Shown here one piece after another: positions 15,294 through 25,140 of a stretch of DNA of 64,000 nucleotides. Below the pieces are notes generated by a model. It saw nothing but the letters and a program-made list of their open reading frames with translations, was not told the DNA's origin and searched no databases. Made by a program: the position numbers and the translations under genes. Position 1 is the stretch's first letter; every line of letters begins with the position of its first letter. The DNA comes from BAIKAL-G1 sp943369525 (lineage in GTDB: Bacteria; Cyanobacteriota; Cyanobacteriia; PCC-6307; Cyanobiaceae), in contig CALRNL020000006.1 in the NCBI GenBank assembly GCA_943369525.1, positions 62,001 to 126,000 on the forward strand, written 5' to 3'.

Positions 15294-17446
15294 TTGCGCA
15301 CCAGGCCCAGCAGGTTGAGCCGGTTGCGGCGCACGGCCGGATCGTCCACCATCACCAGCACGCTCTGGTCACCATCGAAGAAGGCCGCCAGGGCTGCGGC
15401 CCCCTGGGCCAGGCCATCGGCCAGGGCCTGGTAACGCTCGGTGCCCGTGCCAGAGACGATCGGCTCCAGGTCCTGGAGCACGGTGAGCATGGCGGCCTCA
15501 CTGGGTTTCTCGAACAGATCGGGCGCCACCACCCCCATGGGCGAGAGCACATCGAGGGCCAGGTCGCCCTTGGCCGCCAGGCGGGCCGCCCGGGTCACCA
15601 CGGCCTGCACCGCCGCCAACTGGCCATTGGCGCGCAGGGTCACTAGCAGTTCGGCCCGCTGGCGGGCATCGGCGGGATCGGCCAGCACGCGTGCCATGCC
15701 AACCCCTTCGCCAGCCACAGCCTGAACCAGGTCGGTCGGCAGGCCCCCCTCCTCCAGCAGGCTCACGAGCCGTTGGCGCAGGAACTCGCCCAGGTCCGCC
15801 GCCAGGGCGGCGGAGTCCACCTGGAAGGCGGGCAGCAGCTCGGCCCAATGGGCGCAGGCGCGCTGCAGCAAAGCCTGGAGATCGAGGCGCCAGCCCTGGT
15901 GCCAGAGGATCTGCAGCAGGCCGTTGCCGGCCCGGCGCAGGGCGTAGGGGTCGGAGGAACCACTGGGCCGCTCCCCCTTGGCGTAGATGCTCAGCAACAG
16001 CTCCAGCCGTTCGGCCAGGGCCACCACCGCACCAGCGGTAGAGGAGGGCAGGGCGTCGCCGGCGCCGCGGGGCAGGTAATGCTCGAGCACGGCCAGGGCC
16101 ACGGGCCAGGATTCCCCTTCCGCCAGCAGGTATTTGCCACCCATCACCCCCTGGAGCTCGGGGAATTCGCCCACCATCTGGCTGACCAGGTCGTGCTTGC
16201 AGAGGTGGGCGGCGCGGCGGGCGTGGGCGGCGTCCTGGTCGCCCAGGCCCAACTGCTCCACCAAGACATCGGTGCACCACTCGAGCCGCTCGACCCGATT
16301 CAGCAGGCTGCCCAGTCCCTCGGCGAAGGTGACCCGGGCCAGCTGGTCGCGGCGATCGATACTGGCCACGGCCCGATCAGCCGCCACAAAGAACTCGGCA
16401 TCGGCCAGGCGCGCCTTCAGCACCCGCTCGTTGCCGCGGCGCACCGTGGCGGTGGCGGCGGGCAGGCTGTTGGCGATGCAGAGGAAGGTGGGCAGCAGGC
16501 TGGAGCGGGCATCGAGGGCCAGGGGATCGATCTCCGCCTGCAGGCGATAGAGGGGGACGTAGCGCTGGTGGGCGCGCATCACCGTGCTCAGCACCTCGGC
16601 GGGCAGGGCCAGGTAGGCCTCGGGCACGGAGCCTTCGATCAGCAGGGGCGCCTCTACTAGGTCGGTGAGTTCATCGAAGAGCTCCTGGGGCAGGTCGGGG
16701 CGGGCCTGCAGGACGGCGGCGGCCGACTCGACGGCGGCGCGGATCATGGCGGCGCGGCGCTGGCGATCCACCTCCACCCCGGCAGCCGCCAGGGTTTCGG
16801 CATAGGCGCTGGCCGTGGCGATCGAAACGCCGCTGGCCCCGCCGCTCCCCTCACCAGCCTGGGCAGCGTGCAGCCGGTGGCCCCGGCTGAGGCGGCCGGC
16901 ACTCACCTCGGGATCACTGCCCGCCAGGGTCACCGGGATCACGGCGCCATCGAGCAGGGCCACCAGCCAGCGCACGGGCCTCGAAAAGCGGCTCTCACCC
17001 TCGGCCCAGCGCATGAAGCGGCGGCCCTGCAGGCCCGCAATCCATGGGGGGATGCAGGCGGCCAGCAGCTCGGCCGCCGGCAGGCCAGGTTCCCGCACCC
17101 GGGCGAACACAAAGGGCCCCTTGGCGGTGTCGCGCACCTCCAGGGCGCTGGCCTCGATGCCACAACGCTTGGCGAAGCCGATCGCCGCCGGGGTGGGCAC
17201 CCCATCGTTAAGGGCCTGGGCCGCCGGTGGCCCCTTGCGGTCCTCCTCGAGGTCGGCGGCGCTGGCGGCGAGATCGGCCACCAGCAGGGCCAGGCGCCGG
17301 GGGGTGCTGGTGACCGTGACCGGCCCATGGCTCAGGCGCCGCTCGGCCAGGTCGCGGTGCACCAAGGCTTCGAGCTGGGGCAGGGCCAGCCGGGCAAAAT
17401 CGGCGGGCAGCTCCTCGGTGCCGATCTCAAGCAGAAAGGTCGACAC
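15251..17446 (-). CDS. glyS: Glycyl-tRNA synthetase beta subunit
   Basis: This 731-residue protein begins MSTFLLEIGTEELPADF, the invariant start of GlyS, and contains HQRYVPL, LAERLELLLSIYAKGERPSGSSDPYALRR and a C-terminal anticodon-binding region. The beta subunit works with the alpha subunit (glyQ, not in this window) in the alpha2beta2 enzyme that charges tRNA-Gly. The length is typical. The 3' end overlaps the convergent phosphopantetheinyl transferase gene by 43 bp. The 240-bp gap to sir on the other side holds both divergent promoters. Confidence 0.95.
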   Translation of the reverse strand: MSTFLLEIGTEELPADFARLALPQLEALVHRDLAERRLSHGPVTVTSTPRRLALLVADLAASAADLEEDRKGPPAAQALNDGVPTPAAIGFAKRCGIEASALEVRDTAKGPFVFARVREPGLPAAELLAACIPPWIAGLQGRRFMRWAEGESRFSRPVRWLVALLDGAVIPVTLAGSDPEVSAGRLSRGHRLHAAQAGEGSGGASGVSIATASAYAETLAAAGVEVDRQRRAAMIRAAVESAAAVLQARPDLPQELFDELTDLVEAPLLIEGSVPEAYLALPAEVLSTVMRAHQRYVPLYRLQAEIDPLALDARSSLLPTFLCIANSLPAATATVRRGNERVLKARLADAEFFVAADRAVASIDRRDQLARVTFAEGLGSLLNRVERLEWCTDVLVEQLGLGDQDAAHARRAAHLCKHDLVSQMVGEFPELQGVMGGKYLLAEGESWPVALAVLEHYLPRGAGDALPSSTAGAVVALAERLELLLSIYAKGERPSGSSDPYALRRAGNGLLQILWHQGWRLDLQALLQRACAHWAELLPAFQVDSAALAADLGEFLRQRLVSLLEEGGLPTDLVQAVAGEGVGMARVLADPADARQRAELLVTLRANGQLAAVQAVVTRAARLAAKGDLALDVLSPMGVVAPDLFEKPSEAAMLTVLQDLEPIVSGTGTERYQALADGLAQGAAALAAFFDGDQSVLVMVDDPAVRRNRLNLLGLVRNQASVLAEFERING

Positions 17447-17686
17447 GGGGCAGGCGCAAGCAATGGGCTGAGTTTATGGAGGGGCCGGGGCTGGGGATGG
17501 GGATGGCGTCGTTGCCCCGCTGCCGAGGGGGCGGGCCAGGCCAGGGAGCCTGCCGGGCGCTTGCAGCCGGCCCGGAGCCTGGGGCCCGGCGAGCCAGCCA
17601 GTCCCGGCTCCCGTTAGGGACATGTAACCCCACAACCAAATGGCCAGGGGCGTTTCGCTACGGTCAATCCAGGTAAGGGCGACCCT

Positions 17687-19540
17687 GTGACCGTGACTGC
17701 TGGGCAGACTTCAGATTCCCCGGTCGGCTTACAGCAGGCCCAGAACCCGACCACCAAGACCCCGGTGGGGGTGCCGCCGCTGCTGCAGGGCGACCAGGGG
17801 GCCTTTGCCAGCCTGGCCAGCGGCAGCGAGCGCACCAAATTTGAACAGCTCAAGGCCGACAGCGGCTACCTGAAGGAACCGCTGGCCACCGAACTGGCCA
17901 ACGACGCCCATCACTTCACGGATGGCGCCGTGCAGTTGCTGAAATTCCACGGCAGCTACCAACAGGACAACCGCGAAAATCGCCAAAAAGGCCAGGAGAA
18001 GGACTGGCAGATGATGCTGCGGCTGCGCAGCCCCGGCGGCCGCATCCCCGCCAGCCTGTTTCTGGCCATGGATGACCTGGCCGATCGGCTCGGCAACGGC
18101 ACGCTGCGGGCCACCACCCGCCAGGCCTTCCAGATGCATGGCGTGCGCAAGGGCAACCTCAAGGAGGTGATCGGCACGATCGTGCGGTCCATGGGCTCCA
18201 CCCTGGCCGCCTGCGGCGACATCAACCGCAACGTGATGGCGCCGGCGGCCCCGTTTGAACAGGGCGCCTACCCGGCCGCCCGCCGCCTGGCCGATGACAT
18301 CGCCGACCTGCTCACCCCCACCGCTGCCGAAGGCTCCTACCTGGACCTCTGGGTCGATGGCGAACTGAGCTATCGGATCAAACCGACCGCGCCGGTGAAG
18401 AAGGTGCGCAAGCGCCAACTGGAAGGCGGCGTGTTCAGCGGTGATGTCAGCGAGCCCCTCTATGGCTCCACCTACCTGCCGCGCAAGTTCAAAGTCGCGG
18501 TCACGGTGCCGGGGGATAACTCGGTGGACCTGCTCACCCAGGACATTGGTCTTGTGGCCTTCGCCTACCCCAACGGCAAGCTGCGGGGCTGCAATGTGTA
18601 TGTGGGTGGCGGCATGGGCCGCACCCACAACAAGGAGGAAACCTTCGCCCGCACCGCCGATCCCCTCGGTTATGTGGCGGCCGAGCATGTGCTGGATCTG
18701 GTGCAGGCGATTGCGGCTGTGCAACGGGACCACGGCGATCGCCAGCAGCGGCGCCATTCGCGCATGAAGTATCTGATCCACGAACGCGGCATTGCCTGGT
18801 TCCAATCCGAACTGACGGGCCGCTATTTCCAGCATCCGATCAAGCCGCTCCACAGCGAGCCCACCAACAAGCTCCTCGATTACCTGGGCTGGCATCGCCA
18901 GGGCCAAAACACCTGGTTCGTGGGCCTGCCCGTGCTCAGTGGCCGGGTCTCCGGCCCCTTCAAGGCGGGCCTGCGCCAGCTGGTGGCCACCTACCAGCTG
19001 GAGATCCGCCTCACCCCCAATCAGGACCTGCTGCTCTGCAACATCGGCACCAGCCAGAAGGCCAGCGTGCGCGCCGGCCTGGCGGCCCTAGGGATCGACA
19101 ACCCCGGCGAAACCAGCCTGCTGGCCCGCCACGCCCTCGCCTGCCCGGCCCTGCCCCTCTGCGGCCTGGCCGTGACCGAGGCCGAGCGGGGGCTGCCGGC
19201 GATCCTGGAGCGGCTGGAAGGCCAGTTGCGCCAGCTGCAGATCGAGCGGCCGATCCTGGTGCGCGTCACCGGCTGCCCCAATGGCTGCGCCCGGCCCTAC
19301 ATGGCCGAACTGGGCCTGGTGGGCAGCGGTCCCAACCAATACCAGCTCTGGCTGGGGGGCACCCCCAACCTCAGCCGCCTGGCCGAGCCCTACCTGGAGC
19401 GCCTGAACCTCGATGCTCTCGAAACCACCCTGGAGCCCCTGCTGCGCGGCTGGGGTGAGGCCGGCGGTCGCCGCAGCTTTGGCGACCACATCCACTCCCT
19501 AGGCCGGGACGCCGTGCTGGCCCTGCTGCCCAAGGAATAA
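17687..19540 (+). CDS. sir: Ferredoxin-sulfite reductase
   Basis: This 617-residue assimilatory enzyme reduces sulfite to sulfide with electrons from ferredoxin. The four siroheme/[4Fe-4S] cysteines are visible in ACPALPLC and TGCPNGC (residues ~487-535). The conserved LRATTRQAFQMHG and CGDINRNVMAP segments mark the siroheme-binding half-domains. The N-terminal ~45 residues before KFEQLKADSGYL are variable. The start is GTG at 17687 with an AGG/AAGGG element just upstream. It stands alone, and the next gene is convergent. The C-terminus (FGDHIHSLG) is complete. Confidence 0.95.
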   Translation: MTVTAGQTSDSPVGLQQAQNPTTKTPVGVPPLLQGDQGAFASLASGSERTKFEQLKADSGYLKEPLATELANDAHHFTDGAVQLLKFHGSYQQDNRENRQKGQEKDWQMMLRLRSPGGRIPASLFLAMDDLADRLGNGTLRATTRQAFQMHGVRKGNLKEVIGTIVRSMGSTLAACGDINRNVMAPAAPFEQGAYPAARRLADDIADLLTPTAAEGSYLDLWVDGELSYRIKPTAPVKKVRKRQLEGGVFSGDVSEPLYGSTYLPRKFKVAVTVPGDNSVDLLTQDIGLVAFAYPNGKLRGCNVYVGGGMGRTHNKEETFARTADPLGYVAAEHVLDLVQAIAAVQRDHGDRQQRRHSRMKYLIHERGIAWFQSELTGRYFQHPIKPLHSEPTNKLLDYLGWHRQGQNTWFVGLPVLSGRVSGPFKAGLRQLVATYQLEIRLTPNQDLLLCNIGTSQKASVRAGLAALGIDNPGETSLLARHALACPALPLCGLAVTEAERGLPAILERLEGQLRQLQIERPILVRVTGCPNGCARPYMAELGLVGSGPNQYQLWLGGTPNLSRLAEPYLERLNLDALETTLEPLLRGWGEAGGRRSFGDHIHSLGRDAVLALLPKE

Positions 19541-19592
19541 CCGGGGCGGGGGTTCGGCCGGGATCTCAGAGTGGGCTTTCTGGGGGCGCTGT

Positions 19593-20357
19593 TCAGAGGG
19601 TGCCATCCCCGATCCAGCGGCCATAACGGGCCGCCAGGGCGCCAGTGCGCCAGGCCCAGAGTTGGTCGCCCAGGCTAAAGTGCCACCACTCGTTGGGGTG
19701 CTGGGCAAAGCCAGCCATCTCCATCACCTGGCGCAGCAGCTGGCGCCGGCCATGCCAGCGGGCAGCCGCTCCGCTGGGGTCGGCTAGGGCCGCCGCCGCA
19801 AAGTGGCCCGGCTCGGACACGGCCCCGATCGCGTCAATCGGGGCGCCCAGGTCGAGCTGCTGGAGTGGGCCAGGGGCCCCCATGCCGGCGGGGTCTTCAG
19901 GACCCGCCAGGGTCAGGTCCACGGCTGCGCCGGTGCTGTGGGGCGGTGGCGTGGCCGGATCCTCGCTGGGGGACGCCCAGAAGCGACCCACCTCCGCCAC
20001 GATCGCCGCCAGGGCCCCAGACGGGACCTGGGGATCCACCCCCCGGAGGCGGCATTGCTCGCCAATCGCCTGCTCGACCATGAAGCGCTGCACCGCCAAT
20101 GGCCGCCAGGCATCAAAGATCAGCAGCCGCCAACCGGGGCGCAGGACCGCCAAGTGCTGCTCGGCCACCAGCAGCTGCCGCACCACGCCGGAGCGCAGGC
20201 GGAAGGGATCGGCCCCAGCCCCATAGGGAGCGCCCAGGGCCCCATAGGGATGGGGTTCCAGCCGCGCCAGGAAGGAGGGGATGGGCTCCAGGGGCTCCCC
20301 CAGCTCCACGATTGGGATCGGACTCCAGGGGCGCTGGGTAGGGGCTTGAAAGGTCAT
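19593..20357 (-). CDS. VanX-type D-alanyl-D-alanine dipeptidase
   Basis: This 254-residue peptidase (family M15D) has the zinc and catalytic motifs HSTGAAVDLTL (SxHxxGxAxD-like, with Pro-His replacing Ser-x-His) and EWWHF near the C-terminus. IFDAWRPLAVQ matches the DAYRP region. It should hydrolyse D-Ala-D-Ala, in peptidoglycan turnover or use of D-Ala dipeptide. No vanH, vanA or vanRS is nearby, so it is not a vancomycin-resistance cassette. I chose ATG at 20357 (MTFQAPTQRPWSPIPIV). An upstream ATG at 20399 is also open. No obvious signal peptide is seen with either start, so it is probably cytoplasmic. Confidence 0.82.
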   Translation of the reverse strand: MTFQAPTQRPWSPIPIVELGEPLEPIPSFLARLEPHPYGALGAPYGAGADPFRLRSGVVRQLLVAEQHLAVLRPGWRLLIFDAWRPLAVQRFMVEQAIGEQCRLRGVDPQVPSGALAAIVAEVGRFWASPSEDPATPPPHSTGAAVDLTLAGPEDPAGMGAPGPLQQLDLGAPIDAIGAVSEPGHFAAAALADPSGAAARWHGRRQLLRQVMEMAGFAQHPNEWWHFSLGDQLWAWRTGALAARYGRWIGDGTL

Positions 20358-20499
20358 GCCTAGGGGGAAAGGGCTCCAGCACCCGCTTTCATCGCCCATT
20401 CAAGCTGGGGCTACTGGTCAAGCTCGCCGTTAGGGCAGGCCCAAGCCGGCGGAATCAAGCGCCTGCAGCACCTGGGTAGCCCCCATCCAGCGGCCCTGC

Positions 20500-23166
20500 C
20501 TAATTGAGGCGATCCATCTGGGTGAGGCGCTGGCGTTGCTCGGCCAGGGCGGCGGCCAGGGCCGGGTGCTCGGCCAGGTCGGGATCGCGGGCCATCAGGG
20601 CCTGGGCCGCCTCGCGGGCCTGGTCGAGCACGGCGCCGTCGTCGCTCAGGCTGGCCAGGGCCAAATCCGGCAGGCCCGATTGGCGCGTGCCCAGCACCTG
20701 GCCCGGACCGCGCAGGCGCAGGTCCATCTCGGCAATCTCGAAGCCATCGCTGGAGCGCACCAACACTTCAAGCCGCTGGCGGGCCTGGGCATTGCGGCTG
20801 TCATTGATCAACAGGCAATGGGAGGCCGCCGCCCCCCGGCCGACGCGGCCGCGCAACTGGTGCAACTGGGAGAGGCCAAAGCGATCGGCATGTTCGATCA
20901 CCATCACGCTGGCCTGGGGCACATCCACCCCCACCTCCACCACCGTAGTGGAGACGAGCACCTGGGTCTGGCCCGCCGCAAAGGCGCCGATCGCCGCCTG
21001 CTTGTCGGCGCTGGCCAGGCGGCCATGGAGCAGGCCCACGTTGAGGTCGGGGAACACCTCCTCGCTCAGTTGGCGATGGACCTCCACCGCCGAGCGCAGG
21101 TCCAGCTTTTCCGAGTCCTCCACCAGGGGCAACACCACATAGGCCCGCTGGCCGGCTTCCACCTCAGAGCGGATCAGGTCATAGGCCTGCTGGCGTTCAC
21201 CGCCCTTGATCAATTGGGTGCGAATCGGGGTGCGGCCCGGCGGCAATTCATCGATCTGGCTGACATCGAGATCGCCATGGATTGACAGGGCCAGGGTGCG
21301 GGGAATCGGCGTCGCCGTCATCGTCAACAGATGGGGTTGCAGGCCCTTATGGAGCAGGCGATGGCGTTGGTGCACGCCGAAGCGGTGTTGCTCGTCGACC
21401 ACCACCAGGCCGAGGCGGGCAAAGCGCACCGGATCCTCCAATAGGGCATGGGTTCCCACCAGGATCTTGAGGGTGCCGTTGTCGAGGTCGGCCAGCAGGT
21501 CGCGGCGCCGCTTGGCGGGGGTGGAGCCGGTGAGCAGGGCGACGCTGACATGGAGCTGGGGCAGCCACTCACAGAGCTTTTGATAGTGCTGGGCCGCCAG
21601 CACCTCGGTGGGCGCCATCAGGGCCCCCTGGCAGCCGGCATCAATGGCCGTGAGTAAGGAAGCAATCGCCACCACGGTTTTGCCACTGCCCACATCCCCC
21701 TGCACCAACCGCGCCATCGCCTGGTCCCGGGCCAGGTCGGCGTGGATCTCGGCGAGCACCCGCCGCTGGGCGCCGGTGAGCGGAAAGGGAAGCAACTTCA
21801 AGAAGGCCGGCATCAGGCCATCGGGCTCGCCCGCGCCTGGGGCTCCCCCAGGGGCCCTGGGGGCCGCCAGGGCCAGGGGGGGAGCCGGGTTGGCGGTGAG
21901 CTGGCGGCGCCGTTGCAGCAACCCCAGCTGCAACATCAAAAACTCATCAAACACCAGCCGCCGCCGCGCCGCCGCCAGCCGCTCCTGGTCCTCTGGCTGG
22001 TGGATCTGCACCAGGGCCGTGGGCAGGTCCAGCAGCAGCTGCTCCTGCAGCAGGGATCCGGGCAGGGGGTCCCCCCAGGCCTGCACCGCGCTGAGCAGGG
22101 GGAGCACCGCCTGGCGAACCCGATCGGCCGTGAGCCCCTCGGTGAGGCCATAGACGGGCAGGAGCCGGCCAATCTGGCGGCTCTGCAGGGGCGCATTCGG
22201 GCTCTCCAACACCTCCATCAAGGGGTCCTGGAAGCAGGGGCCGTAGGGGGTTTCCTTGACCAGACCACTCACCGCCACCGTGCAACCGGCCGGAAACTGG
22301 CGCTCCTGGGACTTCAACCAGCCCGGCGAACTGAAGCGTTTGCCGGCGAAAAAGCGTGACACTCGCAGGCGGCCGGTGGGATCCTGCAGCTGCAATTCCA
22401 GGATCGACAGGTTGGGATTGCGGGGGCTGGTGAAGCTGCTGCTGCGCCGCACCGTGGCCACGATCGTGGCGGTGGATCCCGGCTCTAGGGAGGCGATGCG
22501 CACCAGGTTGGCGTAATCGAGATAGTCGCGCGGGTAATAGCGGATTAAATCGCGGGCAACGAATAGGCCTAGGGCGGCCAATTTTTCAGCGCCCTTGGGG
22601 CCAATGCCGCGAATCTCGCCCAGGGGGGTCTGGGGGAGGAGGCTGGCGAGGCCAGGGCTCGAGGCGGGGACCGGGCTGTCCTGGGGCCGGTTCAGGCGCG
22701 GCGGCGCCGGCGGCGTTGCCGGCTGCAGGGACCGCTGGATGTCGTGCAGCCGTTGGCGGCTGCGGCGCACCAGGCTCTGGCGGCGGGCCTGGCTGAGGCT
22801 GTCGTAGCAGCGATAGTCGTCCGCTAGCTGGGCCAGGGCCCCCTGGTCTGGGCGGGGCAGGCCGGCGGGAGGATCGTCGCACTGGCGGGCCAGGAAGCTG
22901 CTGAACCGTTCGCGGCGGCCCTGGAGATTGCCAAAGCCGCGCTCCGCTTCCAACTCCAGGGCCTGCTGCAGGGGCCTGGCCCATGGGGCGAAGGCCGCTA
23001 ATGGAGCAACCGCTGCCGGCACCGCCTTCGGCCCAGGCGGTGGGGCCGGGGTTAGCCCGGCGGGGGGCGGGGTGGGGGAGGCAGCCGCTGGCTTGGGCTG
23101 GCCCGGCCCGGGGGCGGAGGCGCCTAACGGGGCTCGCGCTGGGGGTTGGGACTGTCCTGAAACCAC
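20500..23166 (-). CDS. recG: ATP-dependent DNA helicase RecG
   Basis: This 888-residue helicase remodels stalled forks and branched DNA. The wedge/OB domain (GPKGAEKLAALGL, YYPRDYLDY) is followed by Walker A GDVGSGKTVVA, the DEQH box in VVVDEQHRFGVHQR, TATPIPRTLALS, and the conserved RVGRGAAASHCLL region. The N-terminal ~65 residues are Pro/Ala-rich and overlap the end of the upstream gene by 43 bp. A cyanobacterial N-terminal extension of about 100 residues before the wedge is common, so the true start may be a little downstream. It is the last gene of the rpsB-tsf-unknown-recG run. Confidence 0.94.
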   Translation of the reverse strand: MVSGQSQPPARAPLGASAPGPGQPKPAAASPTPPPAGLTPAPPPGPKAVPAAVAPLAAFAPWARPLQQALELEAERGFGNLQGRRERFSSFLARQCDDPPAGLPRPDQGALAQLADDYRCYDSLSQARRQSLVRRSRQRLHDIQRSLQPATPPAPPRLNRPQDSPVPASSPGLASLLPQTPLGEIRGIGPKGAEKLAALGLFVARDLIRYYPRDYLDYANLVRIASLEPGSTATIVATVRRSSSFTSPRNPNLSILELQLQDPTGRLRVSRFFAGKRFSSPGWLKSQERQFPAGCTVAVSGLVKETPYGPCFQDPLMEVLESPNAPLQSRQIGRLLPVYGLTEGLTADRVRQAVLPLLSAVQAWGDPLPGSLLQEQLLLDLPTALVQIHQPEDQERLAAARRRLVFDEFLMLQLGLLQRRRQLTANPAPPLALAAPRAPGGAPGAGEPDGLMPAFLKLLPFPLTGAQRRVLAEIHADLARDQAMARLVQGDVGSGKTVVAIASLLTAIDAGCQGALMAPTEVLAAQHYQKLCEWLPQLHVSVALLTGSTPAKRRRDLLADLDNGTLKILVGTHALLEDPVRFARLGLVVVDEQHRFGVHQRHRLLHKGLQPHLLTMTATPIPRTLALSIHGDLDVSQIDELPPGRTPIRTQLIKGGERQQAYDLIRSEVEAGQRAYVVLPLVEDSEKLDLRSAVEVHRQLSEEVFPDLNVGLLHGRLASADKQAAIGAFAAGQTQVLVSTTVVEVGVDVPQASVMVIEHADRFGLSQLHQLRGRVGRGAAASHCLLINDSRNAQARQRLEVLVRSSDGFEIAEMDLRLRGPGQVLGTRQSGLPDLALASLSDDGAVLDQAREAAQALMARDPDLAEHPALAAALAEQRQRLTQMDRLN

Positions 23167-25127
23167 TGCCGCTCTGCCTCCAGGGCCTGCACACGCCGCT
23201 GCCAGTAACGGTGCCGTTGGGCCATTGTGCGCAATCGGGCCCGGTTCTGCTCAAGGCGCCGGCGACAGACCCGCAAGGGCGGCGTCTCGAATTCCAGATC
23301 GGTCGGCCTGAGCAACAGCGCCACCATGTCCAGGGGCCCGCCCAGGGGGAAGGCCCCTTGGGCGTCACTGCCAAGGCTGGCGGGGCTATCGCCGCCAAAG
23401 GGCATCTGCAGGCGCACCAGGTTGGCGGGGGCCGGCTGGGGATCCAGCTGGCCCTTGAGCACGGCATCGAGCAGGGCAATCGGCAAGTGGCTCCGGGTGA
23501 TCCCCAACCGGAGCAGCTCCCCATTGACCGCATTCGAGAGGTTGCGCAGCCGTCGCTGCAGGGCCCCATCGAGGGCCTCCCACCAGGCCAACAGGCTGGG
23601 GGCATCTTGGGGCAGCAAGGAGTCCTGGGCTTGCCAGCCCGACGGATCCGGGACCGGGCCGAGAGCGCCGGCTTGGCGCAAAAGGTCAAGACGAAGGACC
23701 ATCGCCCCCTGGTCCCCCGCCTCCAGCGCGTCAACGGGCTCGGCCGGGAAGGGGGAATCCCCCAAGCCATCGGAGCTAGCATCGCCAGGCCCCCGGGCGG
23801 ACTCGCCCTGGCCAGATGGGGATGGGCCCAATTCAAGGTCGCCTGGGCCAGCTTGGCCGGTCTCAGCAGAACCCGGGCTAGCCAGGCCGGCCGTCTCCGC
23901 GCCCAGTCCCTCGGCTGCCATGGCAAACAGGGATTGGAAGAACTGGAAGTCATCGGTCGAGCCTGGGGGGCCCGCGGACCGTTGGCGGCCGCCGCTGGCA
24001 CCAGGCGCCTGGGGGAAGGGAGGGCGCCTCGGTGGACGGGGGCCCGCGCTGGCGGCCTGCGGGCCTGGGGACTGGCCAGGCGCGGAGCTCGGCGGGGGCG
24101 GGGCAGCACTGGCCTGCTCCGGCGGCGGGGGCGTGGATCGCTCCTCTTGCCGCGGGCGAGCCACAACCGGATCGGACTCCGAATCATTGCCAACGCCTAG
24201 GCCAGACGCTTCGCCCCGATCGCCTGGGGGGCCGAGCTGTTCGGTCGGATCGCTCGTCTGGTCCGGTTCGGCAGCGCGGCCAGGTTGGTCCCCCGGATCC
24301 GGGGGAAGGAAGGTTTGGCCCCGATCCTGCTCCTGGACAGGACCTTCAGTCTGTGGGGGACGGCCCTGGATCCCACCCGGGGGCTGGGATCCAGGCCGCT
24401 CTGGCTTAGCCAGGGGTGACGCCGGCCCGGGGGGCGGTGCCCCGTGCTGCCCTTGCGCCCCCTGGTCCCCCTCGTTCTGATCGTCCCCGTCCTGGTCTTC
24501 GTTGGCCTGGTCTTGTCCGTCCTGCCCTGTCCCGCCCTGGTGGGGATCGCCCTGGGTGGCAAAGCCGGCCAGCCAGGATCCCAGCCCCTCCAGACCCGCG
24601 CCAAACAGGTCGGCGCTGAGGGGCAGATCGAGGCCCAGCTGCACCGAGCCCTGGGGCCGGCCCAAGGGACTGTCCCCGGGCTCGCCATCTCGCCGGCCCC
24701 TGGCCTGGCCTTCAGCCTCGCCGTCGACCGCTTGGGACCCATCGCCGTGGTCGTGGTCCGCCGCCAGGGCGCGCAACAGGCGCTGCTGGTCCCGCCGCCG
24801 CTGCCGTTGCTGGCGGGCTTGCAGCTGGGAGGCCAGGCCCATCAGCTGCTCAACCGTGAGCAGGCAGTTGCACCGCTGCACTAGGGCCTGGAGCCGCTCC
24901 TGCAGCTCCAGGCGGCGGCTGGCACCGATGGCGCTGAAGCGCTCTGGGTAAGTCTGGGTGGCCAAATGGAAACAGGCCTGCTGCACAGAATGCAACAGGC
25001 CCTTGCGGAGCACTTGTAGATAAAGGGCCAGCTGGCGGTAGAGCTCCGGAGTGAGGGCCAGGATCTGCTGACGCTGTAGCTCCAGTTGGCGCTCGGCCTC
25101 CGCCAGGGGGCTGCTGTTGGGATGCAA
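23124..25127 (-). CDS. Large conserved-looking unknown with a disordered Q/D/P-rich centre
   Basis: This 667-residue protein is not assignable to a known family. Residues ~5-110 are helical and Gln/Leu/Arg-rich (LELQRQQILALTPELYRQLA). Residues ~130-430 are a low-complexity stretch rich in G, P, D, Q and S that looks intrinsically disordered. Residues ~430-600 include a second ordered region (ALLDAVLKGQLDPQPAPANL, MVALLLRPTDLEFE). The end is a coiled-coil-like basic segment (RRRLEQNRARLRTMAQRHRY). It lies 13 bp downstream of tsf and overlaps recG by 43 bp, so it is transcribed with the translation genes. No signal peptide or membrane segment is seen. Confidence 0.6.
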   Translation of the reverse strand: MHPNSSPLAEAERQLELQRQQILALTPELYRQLALYLQVLRKGLLHSVQQACFHLATQTYPERFSAIGASRRLELQERLQALVQRCNCLLTVEQLMGLASQLQARQQRQRRRDQQRLLRALAADHDHGDGSQAVDGEAEGQARGRRDGEPGDSPLGRPQGSVQLGLDLPLSADLFGAGLEGLGSWLAGFATQGDPHQGGTGQDGQDQANEDQDGDDQNEGDQGAQGQHGAPPPGPASPLAKPERPGSQPPGGIQGRPPQTEGPVQEQDRGQTFLPPDPGDQPGRAAEPDQTSDPTEQLGPPGDRGEASGLGVGNDSESDPVVARPRQEERSTPPPPEQASAAPPPPSSAPGQSPGPQAASAGPRPPRRPPFPQAPGASGGRQRSAGPPGSTDDFQFFQSLFAMAAEGLGAETAGLASPGSAETGQAGPGDLELGPSPSGQGESARGPGDASSDGLGDSPFPAEPVDALEAGDQGAMVLRLDLLRQAGALGPVPDPSGWQAQDSLLPQDAPSLLAWWEALDGALQRRLRNLSNAVNGELLRLGITRSHLPIALLDAVLKGQLDPQPAPANLVRLQMPFGGDSPASLGSDAQGAFPLGGPLDMVALLLRPTDLEFETPPLRVCRRRLEQNRARLRTMAQRHRYWQRRVQALEAERQWFQDSPNPQREPR

Positions 25128-25140
25128 AGGGGCCGGTGGC

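Noticed and set aside
15498..16280. 260-residue leftward frame within glyS
   Set aside because: It is a frame-shifted shadow of glyS, Gly/Pro/Arg-rich without motifs.
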